DNA of 64,000 bases from RPQJ01 sp963846315 (GTDB lineage Bacteria > Pseudomonadota > Gammaproteobacteria > Steroidobacterales > Steroidobacteraceae): the NCBI GenBank assembly GCA_963846315.1, contig CAWJVM010000008.1, positions 248,001-312,000 on the forward strand, written 5' to 3'. Made by a program: the position numbers and the translations under genes. The notes beneath the pieces are model-generated. The model made no database searches. It worked only from the letters and a program-made list of their open reading frames with translations, and was not told the DNA's origin. Each line of letters opens with the position of its first letter. Position 1 is the first letter of the stretch. Below are positions 7,496-16,539 of this stretch, piece after piece.

Positions 7496-9328
7496 ATGAT
7501 CGGCAGGCTGATCGACCGCGTGCTCTCATGGATCGACGCCAGCCTGGCGGCCTTCGGCTACGGCTTCCTCCGCGCTTGGACCAGAGTCGAGCGCAGTTAT
7601 CGGCGGCCGCTTTCGCGAATCGCGTTCTTGTTGAAGTTCTCGTTCTATCCGCTGCTCGCGATGGGCGCGATGGTCTGGCTCGCCTGGGACTGGGGCCACG
7701 CACGCTCGCTCAACTCGGCGGAGAATGCGATCTTCGATCGCGTGGTGCAATGGCGCCCGTTTGAACCGAAGCCTTCCGGTCGCGTGGTTGTGGTCGAAAT
7801 CGACGAGTGTTCGATCGATTATTTCCGCGCTCGCAGCGAAGGCGGCTGGCCGTGGAGCCGCCAACGTCATGCGGACTTGCTCGACCAGCTGGATCGTGCC
7901 GGAGTACGCGCGGTCGGCTACGACGTGCTGTTTACCGACCCCTCCGCAAACGATCCCGTCGGCGATCAATCCCTGGAAGCCATGGCCAAGGGCGGCGCCG
8001 GGCGATTTGTATTCGGTTCGACGCGGCTGCATCCGGACTACGACGAAGGTTCGCCCTTGCGTGCGTCGCAGGCCCCGGCGGCATTTGCCCTCACTGTCCA
8101 TCCGCGGAACGATCCGAAGGTAGCGCTGTTGTTGCCCTACGGCGAGGAGATGGCCCGCTTCAGCGCGCTTGCCAATGTCACCCGCGGTGAGGACGGCGTG
8201 CTGCGTGACATTCCGTTGCGCGAGACTGTCGGTGACTGGGCCTTGCCGTCGCTGCCGTTGCGCCTGGCGATGGCCGCCACGACACGATCGCCCAATGAGT
8301 TTGCCGCCGTGGCGCGCCCGAACTGGCGGCGGGACACCCGTTTGCCACGCATCAGCGCCGCCGACCTGTTGACCGGCTCCAAGCCGGTCTGCCGCGATGC
8401 GACGGTCTCTCCACCGGCCTTGCAGGATCGTGTGGTGCTGGTCGGGTACACGGCTGCCGGAGTCAACGATGCCAAGCCCACCCCGGTCGATCCGGTGATG
8501 CCGGGTGTGGAAGTCATGGCCGAAGCCACCGAGGCATTGATCGCCGGCAGCGCGATTCGTGCGCCTCCGGCGTGGCTAAAGTACGCCATCGCCATGTTGT
8601 TTACCGCGCTGACCACGTTCGCGTTCTACCGCGGCGAACCCGCCGCCGACATCGATTCCGTCTTCGTCGCCGCCAACCTGACGATGCTGACGGCCGCGTT
8701 CGTGGGTCTCACGTTCTTCGGATTTTTCTTCGATATCTTCGCCAGCATCGGCTTCATTGGCCTGGTCTTCGGCCTGTGCCGGCTCTACGCCGGCGTGCAA
8801 CGCGGGCGTGCCGTCGGCAATGGCGATTTCCTGCCGGAGTTCGTCCCGGCACAGGATCGCTGGCTGGTAATCGCGCGCCTGCGGTTCGTGCCCGATCCTG
8901 GCCTGGGCGAAAAGGCCGCCGCGCAACGCCGGCGGGAATACCGCCGCCGGCTGCGACGCTTCCTGTATGCCGGCAGCGATGCGGTGATGCTCGAGGGTGT
9001 GGTGGAACGCAAGAGCTGGCTGCATGAAGCTCTGGACGACCTGATGGTGCTGATATGGCACGGCGCCAGCGAAGCTGCGGCGTCCACTGCGGCACGGCGC
9101 GATCTCGCAAGGCTTGAGCGACAGCTGGCCGAATACGACGCGGCCTTGCCTGCTGACGGCAGCGTACGTATTGCGGTTGCGCGTGCCGAGATTGACGACG
9201 GCGACGCCGGGAACGACCGCGGCGAGCGCCTGCGCCTGCGCGAGCTGGTCGGCCAGGCGGTGGCGTCCTCAGCCGAAGTGCCGCTGGCGCGGCGAGCATC
9301 GTTCTTCGATCATACGGACGTGTCTTAA
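7496..9328 (+). CDS. CHASE2-domain membrane protein without an output domain
   Basis: A 610-residue sensor-like protein. A transmembrane helix (about 48-66) leads into a periplasmic CHASE2 domain (about 75-330; VVVVEIDECSIDYF, then GGWPWSRQRHADLLDQL and VGYDVLFTDPS are characteristic). Two or three further helices follow (about 360-430). CHASE2 proteins normally end in a histidine kinase, cyclase, GGDEF or Ser/Thr kinase domain. Here the last 170 residues are charged, Arg-rich and match no output domain I recognise. The gene directly precedes the exported M48 protease gene (11-bp gap), so the two probably form an operon in which an envelope signal and a protease are linked. Confidence 0.85.
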   Translation: MIGRLIDRVLSWIDASLAAFGYGFLRAWTRVERSYRRPLSRIAFLLKFSFYPLLAMGAMVWLAWDWGHARSLNSAENAIFDRVVQWRPFEPKPSGRVVVVEIDECSIDYFRARSEGGWPWSRQRHADLLDQLDRAGVRAVGYDVLFTDPSANDPVGDQSLEAMAKGGAGRFVFGSTRLHPDYDEGSPLRASQAPAAFALTVHPRNDPKVALLLPYGEEMARFSALANVTRGEDGVLRDIPLRETVGDWALPSLPLRLAMAATTRSPNEFAAVARPNWRRDTRLPRISAADLLTGSKPVCRDATVSPPALQDRVVLVGYTAAGVNDAKPTPVDPVMPGVEVMAEATEALIAGSAIRAPPAWLKYAIAMLFTALTTFAFYRGEPAADIDSVFVAANLTMLTAAFVGLTFFGFFFDIFASIGFIGLVFGLCRLYAGVQRGRAVGNGDFLPEFVPAQDRWLVIARLRFVPDPGLGEKAAAQRRREYRRRLRRFLYAGSDAVMLEGVVERKSWLHEALDDLMVLIWHGASEAAASTAARRDLARLERQLAEYDAALPADGSVRIAVARAEIDDGDAGNDRGERLRLRELVGQAVASSAEVPLARRASFFDHTDVS

Positions 9329-9339
9329 GGAGACGCTCA

Positions 9340-10671
9340 ATGCGCACCCTGTTGTTTGCATTGTTCGCGGTCGCCATGCAGGTGTCGACGGCGAGGGCCG
9401 CGGAGTTGTCCGCCATCGTGCATAAGCCATCCGCCGACGTGTATGCGGAGCCCAGGTTCGATGCGCCCAAAGTGGCGACCCTGCCGCGCAACACGGACGT
9501 CAAGATTTCCGCTCAGGAGGGCCTGTGGTACCAGTTGCGGATGGCCGCCAGCGCCCCGGGCTTCGTACGCGTCAACGATGTGCGCCTCGCTTACGCGGGC
9601 GTCGAAGGTGGCGAAGCCAACGTGCGCGTGCTGATGGGCGGCAAGGCCGGCAAGGGGCGCGTCACCGAAACGGCTGGCGTGCGGGGCATCGAGGAAAGCG
9701 ACCTGCGATCGGCCACGTTGAGCCAGGGGCAACTGGACGCGATGGTCGCTCATCGGGTCGATGCATCCGCTGGCGCCGCCTATGCCGCTGAGCATGGTTG
9801 GCAGGCGACAAGTGTGGCGTACGCCGGAGAAGCGAAGGCCGGAAAGAAATCTGGCAAGTCGAAGCCGGAGACCGCGGTTTCGAAAGCGGAGCTTGCGAAA
9901 TCCATGGGCGGCCTGCTTGGCTCGCTGGGCGTCAACGTCGGCACGAAACTGGACACCGCCGCCAAGGTGGCGCCGAAATCCGAGGACGATCTCGCCGCCG
10001 AGGAGATCGCGCTCGGCCCGGAGCTTGCGGGCCGCATACTGAGCGCACGCCCGTTGTGGAGCGATGACGCAGCCCAGCAGCGCGTCAACCTCGTCGGACG
10101 CTGGGTCGCATCGCAGACGAGTCGTCCCGACTTGCCATGGACCTTCGGCGTGATCGACACGCCCGAGGTCAACGCATTCGCGGCGCCAGGCGGCTTTATC
10201 CTGGTCACACGCGGCCTGTACCAGTTGCTGTCGTCGGATAGCGAGCTTGCGGCAGCACTGGGTCACGAAATCGGTCACTGCGTGCAGCGCGATCACTACA
10301 CCGTGATCCATAAGCAGGATCTGGCGACTGCCGGCAAGGACCTGACAGCAGAGAACCTCAGCGTGGGCAACGACAGTGTCGCAGGCAGCTACGCCAGGCG
10401 TTACGCGGAGAAGAATGGTGCAGCCATCATGCTGACTTCGCTGGATCGCGCGGCAGAATATCGCGCGGACGAAGCCGCGGGATTTTATCTCGCCCGTGCC
10501 GGGATGAATCCGCTGGCGCTGTACGCCGTCCTGCAGAAGCTCACCGCACTCGGCAGCCAGTCGGCGAGCCTGGCGCAGCTCTACAAGACGCACCCGCCGC
10601 TGGATGCGCGGCTAGAACAAATCGACGAGCGTGGCTATGGCGCGCTGGAAGCGTATACGACGCGCGAGTGA
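9340..10671 (+). CDS. Exported M48 metalloprotease with N-terminal SH3-like domain
   Basis: A 443-residue protein. Signal peptide 1-20; bacterial SH3 domain about 22-85 (ADVYAEPRFDAPKVATL); a low-complexity Lys/Ala linker near 163-190; M48 domain about 230-440. The zinc site is HEIGH at 309-313 with the third ligand Glu373 in AAEYRADE. M48 enzymes such as BepA degrade misassembled outer-membrane proteins; SH3b domains often bind peptidoglycan. A periplasmic quality-control role is therefore likely. ATG 9340 has a strong ribosome site (AAGGAG) and follows the CHASE2 gene by 11 bp. Confidence 0.92.
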   Translation: MRTLLFALFAVAMQVSTARAAELSAIVHKPSADVYAEPRFDAPKVATLPRNTDVKISAQEGLWYQLRMAASAPGFVRVNDVRLAYAGVEGGEANVRVLMGGKAGKGRVTETAGVRGIEESDLRSATLSQGQLDAMVAHRVDASAGAAYAAEHGWQATSVAYAGEAKAGKKSGKSKPETAVSKAELAKSMGGLLGSLGVNVGTKLDTAAKVAPKSEDDLAAEEIALGPELAGRILSARPLWSDDAAQQRVNLVGRWVASQTSRPDLPWTFGVIDTPEVNAFAAPGGFILVTRGLYQLLSSDSELAAALGHEIGHCVQRDHYTVIHKQDLATAGKDLTAENLSVGNDSVAGSYARRYAEKNGAAIMLTSLDRAAEYRADEAAGFYLARAGMNPLALYAVLQKLTALGSQSASLAQLYKTHPPLDARLEQIDERGYGALEAYTTRE

Positions 10672-10742
10672 GCGCCAGTCATGGGAAACCTGCTCCCGGG
10701 CGAGAGTTTGAAGTCCCCGGTCGTCGATGCCTCGAGCTCCGG

Positions 10743-12026
10743 CTAGGGCGCGGCGGCGTCCGCACGACAGGCCGCAGGCAAGTATTTCGGCATGACCGAC
10801 GTGTACTGGGCGTAATCGTCGATGACCGGCGTGGCGCCGGGCGGCGCGGAGGCGGGCCCGCAGATCCACTCCAGACTCCCGTCTTCGTGCATCGCGGGGG
10901 TGAGCACGAGCTGCTGCCCCGCCAAGGCCTGGTGCGCGGACTTGCCGTATTCGATGACCACGGCGCCTGACTGCACGGTGATCTTGTCGACGTAATTCGC
11001 CGTCGAAACTTCCGCGGGAAGTTTCAGAGACTCGGTGCTGAGAGCCGCAACGTCCTCCACGGTGGCGGCTCCAGAGTTCTCGACCGCGGCCCTGTACTCG
11101 GCCGCGAGATTGAGGCCTTCCGTCACCTGCGAGCGAACCGTGTAGTCCTGGAGCGCGGGGATGGCGATCGCCGCGAGCACCCCGATCATCGCAATCGTGA
11201 TGATCAGTGAAGCGCTGCCCGTGGCCCCGAACCGCGGCACGAACGCGGCGAGGATCCACGCGAACGGATTGCGCCGGGGGTGTTCGGCCGTCGCGCCTTG
11301 GCCGACCGCGGTGATCTCCGCCACGCGCTTGGTGAGCCACGGGTAGTCGCCGATCAGCTCATGGAACGACATCCAGAAGGAGCCGGTGGTTCTCGACTGC
11401 TCGATGTAGCCGCCGACGTTCGTGGCGGCGAGACGGGAGCCGCCGGTCGCGATCGCCAGGAGCCCCAGCTGCGCCGCCCCGAGCGAGGGGCTGCAGGCGA
11501 GCCCATGCCGGTCGCACGTATATTCCTGCGCACGGCGGTGGGCGGTCCCGAGCAGCGGCAGGAACGACGCCGGCAGGAGCGGGACATGCCACTGCAGATG
11601 GCGCCTCGCGAGGTGCCCGAGCTCGTGGCCCAGGTAGAAGTTCAGCGAATCCGGATGCTCGCGGAGCGTCTCCACGACGTCAGCGAACAGGACCACGAAG
11701 CTGCGTCCGAGGAAGCGCGTCGCCAATGCGTTGAAGGTGTTGGTTCGAAGCACGTAACACTCGGGCACGGGGTCGAGGCCGAGCTTCTGACATGACTCGG
11801 TCAGCGCGCGGTGAACGTCCGGGTACTGATTCTCGGAGACGCACACGCCCGTGCCGCGCAGGTAGGCGATGAACCCGGACTGCGCGAACAGGTAGATGAG
11901 CCCGAAGATGAGCACATATACGAGCACCAGGCCCTTGCTGAAATAGACGATCGCGATCCAGGCGGCGAGCGAGATCAGGATCGCGATCAACTTGAGTGCG
12001 TTCTCATTCTTGTAGACCAGATTCAT
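10743..12026 (-). CDS. M48 metalloprotease fused to a pilin-like C-terminal domain
   Basis: A 427-residue protein. Two N-terminal membrane helices (about 11-55) lead to an HtpX-like M48 domain with HELGH at 134-138 and the third zinc ligand Glu168 (RRAQEYTCDRHG). From about 270 the sequence becomes type IV pilin-like: IGVLAAIAIPALQDYTVRSQ matches the pilin N-terminal helix, followed by about 120 residues resembling a pilin globular head. The prepilin signature is lost: the position equivalent to Glu5 is Ser273 and no Gly-Phe cleavage site precedes it, so it should stay a membrane anchor and not assemble as a pilus. The gene faces the other M48 gene tail to tail. A perfect 16-bp palindrome lies 43 bp upstream. 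Confidence 0.85.
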   Translation of the reverse strand: MNLVYKNENALKLIAILISLAAWIAIVYFSKGLVLVYVLIFGLIYLFAQSGFIAYLRGTGVCVSENQYPDVHRALTESCQKLGLDPVPECYVLRTNTFNALATRFLGRSFVVLFADVVETLREHPDSLNFYLGHELGHLARRHLQWHVPLLPASFLPLLGTAHRRAQEYTCDRHGLACSPSLGAAQLGLLAIATGGSRLAATNVGGYIEQSRTTGSFWMSFHELIGDYPWLTKRVAEITAVGQGATAEHPRRNPFAWILAAFVPRFGATGSASLIITIAMIGVLAAIAIPALQDYTVRSQVTEGLNLAAEYRAAVENSGAATVEDVAALSTESLKLPAEVSTANYVDKITVQSGAVVIEYGKSAHQALAGQQLVLTPAMHEDGSLEWICGPASAPPGATPVIDDYAQYTSVMPKYLPAACRADAAAP

Positions 12027-12068
12027 CAGGCCGGGCCTCCCTCTATTTGGCGCCGGACTCTATCACAT

Positions 12069-12084
12069 TGGTCCGATCGGACCA
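12069..12084. promoter_or_regulatory. Perfect 16-bp palindrome, candidate operator
   Basis: TGGTCCGATCGGACCA reads the same on both strands and sits 43 bp upstream of the M48-pilin start codon in the 188-bp gap to the TIR-TPR gene. Perfect 16-bp symmetry at such a position suggests a dimeric repressor site. No regulator gene is adjacent. Confidence 0.4.
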
Positions 12085-12214
12085 CGCGCGTGAATCTCGC
12101 GAGTCACCAGGCACCGTGCGGAGACCGCGGCGCAGTCGTGGTCCTGCCAATGCACTTAGCCGATCGAGGAAAACCAGGCGATGAACCGCCTACGGGCCGG
12201 CGCCCAGGTCGGGA

Positions 12215-14248
12215 TCATCCGGGGTGCGCAAGACGTTGGTAACGTGCCAGCTCCAACGGGTTGGACGCCACCTTGTAGTAACGAATCATGAGCTGCACGG
12301 TTTCGTAGCCGTACAACTCTGTCGGTTGCCATTTTGCAAGCAGGATTGGTGCGCTGCCTATCAGTAGCGGCGCGGCGCGCTGGTAGTTGCCTTTGTCTAG
12401 CCAGCATCCACCCTCAACGCTATCGACAATCGCCAACCGCCAGGCGTCGTCGGGATAGCGCTCGCGCATCAATGGTCTTGCTTCCTTCAATCGCTGGAAC
12501 CCCGAGTCAAACCGCTGGGCATCGCAATCGATGCGAGCCAGATCGACCAGAACTGGTCCGATCAAGCGGTGATTGTTAGCACGTGCGGCACGCAATGCCT
12601 TTTCGAGATACTCAACCCCCACAGCAACTTCCTCGAGACCGATCCTGGCCAACCCCAGGTTGGCAAACACAAATGTAAGATCGTCATGCGTCTCACTTTT
12701 TTGCGCCAATTGAATCTGGCGTGCCTCGTCCAGCAAGGTCACGGCCTCCTTGAATTCGCGGCGCTCGAGATGAATACGCGCCAGATTGTTCATCGTGACC
12801 GCAACGTTGGGGTGTTTCTCACCCATCATCTTGCGCTCGATAGGGAGGGCTTTCTGGTAGCTCGCCAGCGCTGCCGACTTTCTATTGAGCATGTATTCAA
12901 CTGCGCCAATCTGACTCAACACAAATGCCACGCGCGGATGTACCTCCCCATACAACGAATTCCAAACCCGTAGCGCATCACCAAAATTCTCTCGCGCCAC
13001 GCTCAGATTGCCTTCATAGAAATTGGCTTCAGCAAGGACCTCCAGGATTCTGCCAAGCTGTTCACTGTCCACAGGCGTCAGCGATTTGGCGGCGCGATAC
13101 GTCTTTTCCAGCGACGCGAGGGCTTCCCCACTGCGATCCACGCGCAGCATGGTTTCTGCAATGGCCAGATTCAATTTGACTTCGTTCGCACCGTGCTCTG
13201 GACTGTCAGTAACCTTGCCCAGCGACTTTGCGGCCAGCTGCAAGAGACGTTCGGATTCAGCGTAGTTGCCGAGTTCGTAGTGGGACTTTGCCAAGGCCAG
13301 AAGCGCGTTAAATTCGCTGGGAGGCGTTTTCCCTGGAACGGCGACGGCTTCCTCCAGCAATCCAACACTGGGACGAAACAGGCCAAGATTTCGGTAAACG
13401 TTGCCCAGGGTCGTCAGCAACTCTGCACGCACCTGCGGCTCATTCTTGAGTTGCGATTTTATCTGGGCGGCACCGCGATCCAGAATTTCGCGTGCCGTAA
13501 TACTGTCGCCGCGCGCCTCGCTGGGATCGCTGACTGAAAACAGCGACACCACGAATTGCGAAGTCCGCTGGGCCGTCAGCGCATTCTGCTCCGCAAGCGC
13601 ACGCGCGCGAAGCGCCTCGCCGCGAGACAGGAAGGCAAAGAAGCTCAAGCCCGCCAACACAACCACACCGATCGAAGATGCGGCGGCGATAACCAATAAT
13701 GTTCGCTGACGTCGGGCCTGATCTCTTTGCCGCAATTCGTCGAGGCGCACACCCAGCAATGCGGCAATTATCTTGAGTTTCGCAGTTTGCCGGTCGTCCA
13801 TTCCGGAACGCACGTCCACTGCCAAGGGCTCGGGAATAGCCTGAAATTCGGCAGCAGCTCCGCGCGATTTCAGCGCCGGAGGAAAGCAATGTTCCGAAGC
13901 CGGCAACGACTCGTCGGCCCAACTGCCCGGATCGCCGGCAACTACCAGACAATGAATTCGATCACGTCGACCAAGCGCAATGAACTGTTCGATCTCCTGA
14001 TTGACCCACTTGGACTGAGCCGCCGAGGGCGAGCAAATGACAATCAGGTGCTCAGACTCTTCCAAAGCTGATCGAACGATGGCCGAAAGATCGGACGAAG
14101 CTGACAACTCCGCTCGATCAAGAAAGACCGGGGACAACCTGGCAGACGAGACCTTTGATGGAATCTTGTAGGTTTCGATGGCCTTGTGCAGCCAGCGAGC
14201 CCAATGCCCGTCGCGATGGTTGTAGCTGATGAATGCCTTATAGGACAT
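12215..14248 (-). CDS. TIR-domain protein with transmembrane helix and TPR array
   Basis: A 677-residue protein. TIR domain 1-140 opens with YKAFISYNHRD, has FLDRAEL and HLIVICSPSAAQSKWVNQEI, and places Glu85 at the position of the catalytic glutamate of NAD-cleaving TIR domains (W-x-x-x-E). A single transmembrane helix lies at 183-207. About 270-670 is built of tetratricopeptide units (for example YRNLGLFRPSVGLLEEAV, NNLARIHLERREFKEAVTLL). TIR proteins in bacteria act in abortive phage defence or in signalling; the helix puts the TIR on the cytoplasmic side and the TPRs outside, or the reverse. No partner defence gene is adjacent, so the function is open. Confidence 0.85.
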   Translation of the reverse strand: MSYKAFISYNHRDGHWARWLHKAIETYKIPSKVSSARLSPVFLDRAELSASSDLSAIVRSALEESEHLIVICSPSAAQSKWVNQEIEQFIALGRRDRIHCLVVAGDPGSWADESLPASEHCFPPALKSRGAAAEFQAIPEPLAVDVRSGMDDRQTAKLKIIAALLGVRLDELRQRDQARRQRTLLVIAAASSIGVVVLAGLSFFAFLSRGEALRARALAEQNALTAQRTSQFVVSLFSVSDPSEARGDSITAREILDRGAAQIKSQLKNEPQVRAELLTTLGNVYRNLGLFRPSVGLLEEAVAVPGKTPPSEFNALLALAKSHYELGNYAESERLLQLAAKSLGKVTDSPEHGANEVKLNLAIAETMLRVDRSGEALASLEKTYRAAKSLTPVDSEQLGRILEVLAEANFYEGNLSVARENFGDALRVWNSLYGEVHPRVAFVLSQIGAVEYMLNRKSAALASYQKALPIERKMMGEKHPNVAVTMNNLARIHLERREFKEAVTLLDEARQIQLAQKSETHDDLTFVFANLGLARIGLEEVAVGVEYLEKALRAARANNHRLIGPVLVDLARIDCDAQRFDSGFQRLKEARPLMRERYPDDAWRLAIVDSVEGGCWLDKGNYQRAAPLLIGSAPILLAKWQPTELYGYETVQLMIRYYKVASNPLELARYQRLAHPG

Positions 14249-14385
14249 GGCAAACCCCGCTTGTTACTCTTAAAGGCCGGGCTGAAGCGACGCCGAGACT
14301 AGCGACGTATCGTGTCCCGCACCATTGTGTTCCGAACCATGGCGGCGCAGCATCCAGCCTCGAGGAGAGACCAACCAACAACTCA

Positions 14386-15225
14386 ATGGGTGATCCCGTG
14401 ACCTCTCTAAAACGCAGGCAAATCAAGAGATTCGGTGGACCGATTGGGCAAATGGCAGCAATGTTGCTCGTTGCTGCGTCGCAACCTGCTTACGCCGGAA
14501 AAATTTCGGTGGACTTCGGCCCAAACCTTATCACCGGTCAGGATTTTTCCTTAGACGAATCTGCGGCGGCTTGCGCCAGTGCTAGCGCTGACCCGGCTTC
14601 GTGCGAACTGAGCCTGACGGGCAATTCAACCAGCGGCTCGATCAACATCGGGTTCAACATTGATTTTGGCAGCGGTTCTGTTGGCCAATTGGCAGTTGGC
14701 GAGAATGGCGTGGTGAGTATCGGTTCGGGCCTGATCAATGTTTTCAGCACCGACCTGGAATCGAGTGCCGCGAGCGGTACGGTATTCGACACTCTGGCGG
14801 GCGTTGGCGAAATAATGTATTCGCGTGGCGTCGCCGACCCTGAGGCCGACGGTTCCGGCAATTACGACTTGAGCGAGGCGGTCCGCGCTTTTCACGTTAC
14901 TTGGGCTGGCGTGCTCGAGGGTGCAGATTCTCGGTTCATGCAAATGCTGCTGTACGACCAGGGCGGTGGCGATTTTGACCTGCGACTGCGATATGGCGAA
15001 AGTAACGGCGACACGTACCCTCTGACCTTCGCCCTTGCGGGCTTCAATCTTGGCGGCAGCAGTGTGAACTTTGCCAGCCCGTTGGTAACGACGACCGACT
15101 ATTTCTACCGCTTCCGGGACGGAAGTCTGGTAACCAATACCACCGTGCCTGAGCCGGGCACACTGGTGCTGTTGGGACTTGGTCTGCTCGGCGTTGCCTG
15201 GAGCGGCCGTTGCCGCGTCAGCTGA
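14386..15225 (+). CDS. Exported PEP-CTERM protein of unknown function
   Basis: I start this at ATG 14386 (279 residues; GTG 14398 is an alternative). A frame open further upstream would overlap the divergent TIR gene. The signal peptide ends near SQPAYA. The mature part is rich in Gly, Ser, Asp and Asn, as expected for a surface beta-structured protein. The C-terminus has VPEPGTLVLLGLGLLGVAW followed by a short basic end (GRCR), the PEP-CTERM exosortase signal. It matches no functional domain I recognise. It is the second PEP-CTERM substrate in 8 kb. Expression from the 137-bp gap shared with the TIR gene is likely. Confidence 0.85.
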   Translation: MGDPVTSLKRRQIKRFGGPIGQMAAMLLVAASQPAYAGKISVDFGPNLITGQDFSLDESAAACASASADPASCELSLTGNSTSGSINIGFNIDFGSGSVGQLAVGENGVVSIGSGLINVFSTDLESSAASGTVFDTLAGVGEIMYSRGVADPEADGSGNYDLSEAVRAFHVTWAGVLEGADSRFMQMLLYDQGGGDFDLRLRYGESNGDTYPLTFALAGFNLGGSSVNFASPLVTTTDYFYRFRDGSLVTNTTVPEPGTLVLLGLGLLGVAWSGRCRVS

Positions 15226-15407
15226 TTTCAACGCATCGGAACTTCAGTTTCTCCACCTGAAACAAGTGGCGGCCGCGATCGACGAACTGCCTGCGGCAAC
15301 CGGACCTTGCGCATAATGGCGTGCGGATTGCACGCGAGTCGGCGCTGATTTCAGCGCATGTCCTGACCGAGAGCAGGAAGAGGTCGGCGAAGACGAGGGG
15401 AGCAGTG

Positions 15408-16124
15408 ATGAAGTTCCAGATTGCCAAGGCGCGGAGGCTCATGGCGACAACGTCGCTTGCCCTCGCGATCATGCTCGCGGGCCCGGCTGGAACGGCCGTT
15501 GCTCAGGTGACCGTACTCTTGCCGACGGATGGCGATATCAAGGCCACGTTGGCGTTGCCTGGCGACAGACAGCGCGGCAAGGAGGCGTATGCCGAGTGTC
15601 AGACCTGCCACCGCCAGGATGCCTCGGGGCGCGCGCGATTCGATATACCGCGGCTGTCCGGGCAGCATGCCTCGGTGTTGATCAAGCAGCTGATGGACAT
15701 CCGCAGTGGCCTCCGCGTGAACCCGGAGATGAAGGACTACATGTTCGATTCCGATCTGACGCTGCAGGATTTTGCCGACATGGCGGCGTATCTTCAGTCT
15801 CTGCCGGTCGCGGGCAACATCGCGCAGGGTCCACCCGAGCTGGTGCTACGCGGCCAGGCCCTTTACGCCAGTGATTGTGCAGGGTGCCATGGCGAGCACG
15901 GCGAAGGTCGCGCGGAGCTTTTCTATCCCATGCTTGCGTCGCAGCACTACAGCTACCTGTTGCGCGAGCTCGACCTCATCCTCACCGGCGAGCGTGGCAA
16001 CTCCAACCCAGCGATGCCCCCGATCCTCAGCAACCTCTCGGCAGACGACAAGCGAGCCGTCGCCGCGTATCTGGCGCAACTGCCGGCGCCTGGCAAGACC
16101 GTGACACCAGGGTCCCCCAGATAA
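15408..16124 (+). CDS. Dihaem c-type cytochrome (cytochrome c4-like)
   Basis: A 238-residue periplasmic protein with a signal peptide (cleavage near AVAQ, 30-33) and two CxxCH haem sites at 64-68 (CQTCH) and 157-161 (CAGCH). The two halves repeat the same layout (RLSGQH.. versus MLASQH.., DFADMAAYLQSLP versus DDKRAVAAYLAQLP), typical of c4-type cytochromes. Met110-like and later Met residues (NPAMPPI) could be axial ligands. ATG 15408 has a ribosome site (GAGGGG) and yields a normal signal sequence; an upstream extension to 15321 would not. Its redox partner is not in the window. Confidence 0.88.
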   Translation: MKFQIAKARRLMATTSLALAIMLAGPAGTAVAQVTVLLPTDGDIKATLALPGDRQRGKEAYAECQTCHRQDASGRARFDIPRLSGQHASVLIKQLMDIRSGLRVNPEMKDYMFDSDLTLQDFADMAAYLQSLPVAGNIAQGPPELVLRGQALYASDCAGCHGEHGEGRAELFYPMLASQHYSYLLRELDLILTGERGNSNPAMPPILSNLSADDKRAVAAYLAQLPAPGKTVTPGSPR

Positions 16125-16189
16125 GGACTTAGGATTGTCCGCCGTTCGTGAACTAGCAGGTTGCGGCGGTCGTGTGCCTCTAATCACGT

Positions 16190-16214
16190 GTCCCGGGGAT
16201 ACGATCCCCGGGAC
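16190..16214. terminator. Perfect hairpin between convergent genes
   Basis: An 11-bp perfect stem (GTCCCGGGGAT at 16190-16200 with ATCCCCGGGAC at 16204-16214) and 3-nt loop lies between the cytochrome gene (plus) and dodecin gene (minus). There is no T run on either side, so it is not a textbook intrinsic terminator but may stop or stabilise both transcripts. Confidence 0.5.
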
Positions 16215-16228
16215 GTTAAGGCGGTGCG

Positions 16229-16438
16229 CTATTTCTTCTCGTCGAGCACGAACGTGAGCCTGAGTCGAACCTTGTACTCAACGATCTTGCCGGACTTTAC
16301 CTCGACCTCCTGATCGGCCACCCAGGCGCCGCTAATCCCGCGGATAGTCTTGCTTGCCCGCTTGATGCCATCGGCAACGGCATCGTCGAAGCTCGACTTC
16401 GAGGTCGAGGTGATTTCAGTGATCTTGGCGACAGACAT
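16229..16438 (-). CDS. Dodecin family flavin-binding protein
   Basis: A 69-residue protein with the full dodecin pattern: VAKITEITSTSKSSFDDAV, IKRASKTIRGISGAWV with the flavin-stacking Trp, and the VEYKVRLRLTFVLDE-like end. Dodecins form hollow dodecamers that store or buffer flavins in the cytoplasm. The gene stands alone, next to a CsbD-like gene on the same strand (102-bp gap), both of which are stress-type small proteins. Flavin buffering could matter here because the window encodes several flavoenzymes, but this is inference. Confidence 0.93.
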   Translation of the reverse strand: MSVAKITEITSTSKSSFDDAVADGIKRASKTIRGISGAWVADQEVEVKSGKIVEYKVRLRLTFVLDEKK

Positions 16439-16539
16439 GGTGTTCCCCTATTTCAACAATGACAGGTGACCGCGGCTGGAACAGCGACCTGTCGACAGCG
16501 TGGGCGGGAGCGATTGGACAGATCCACTGCCAGCAGGAA

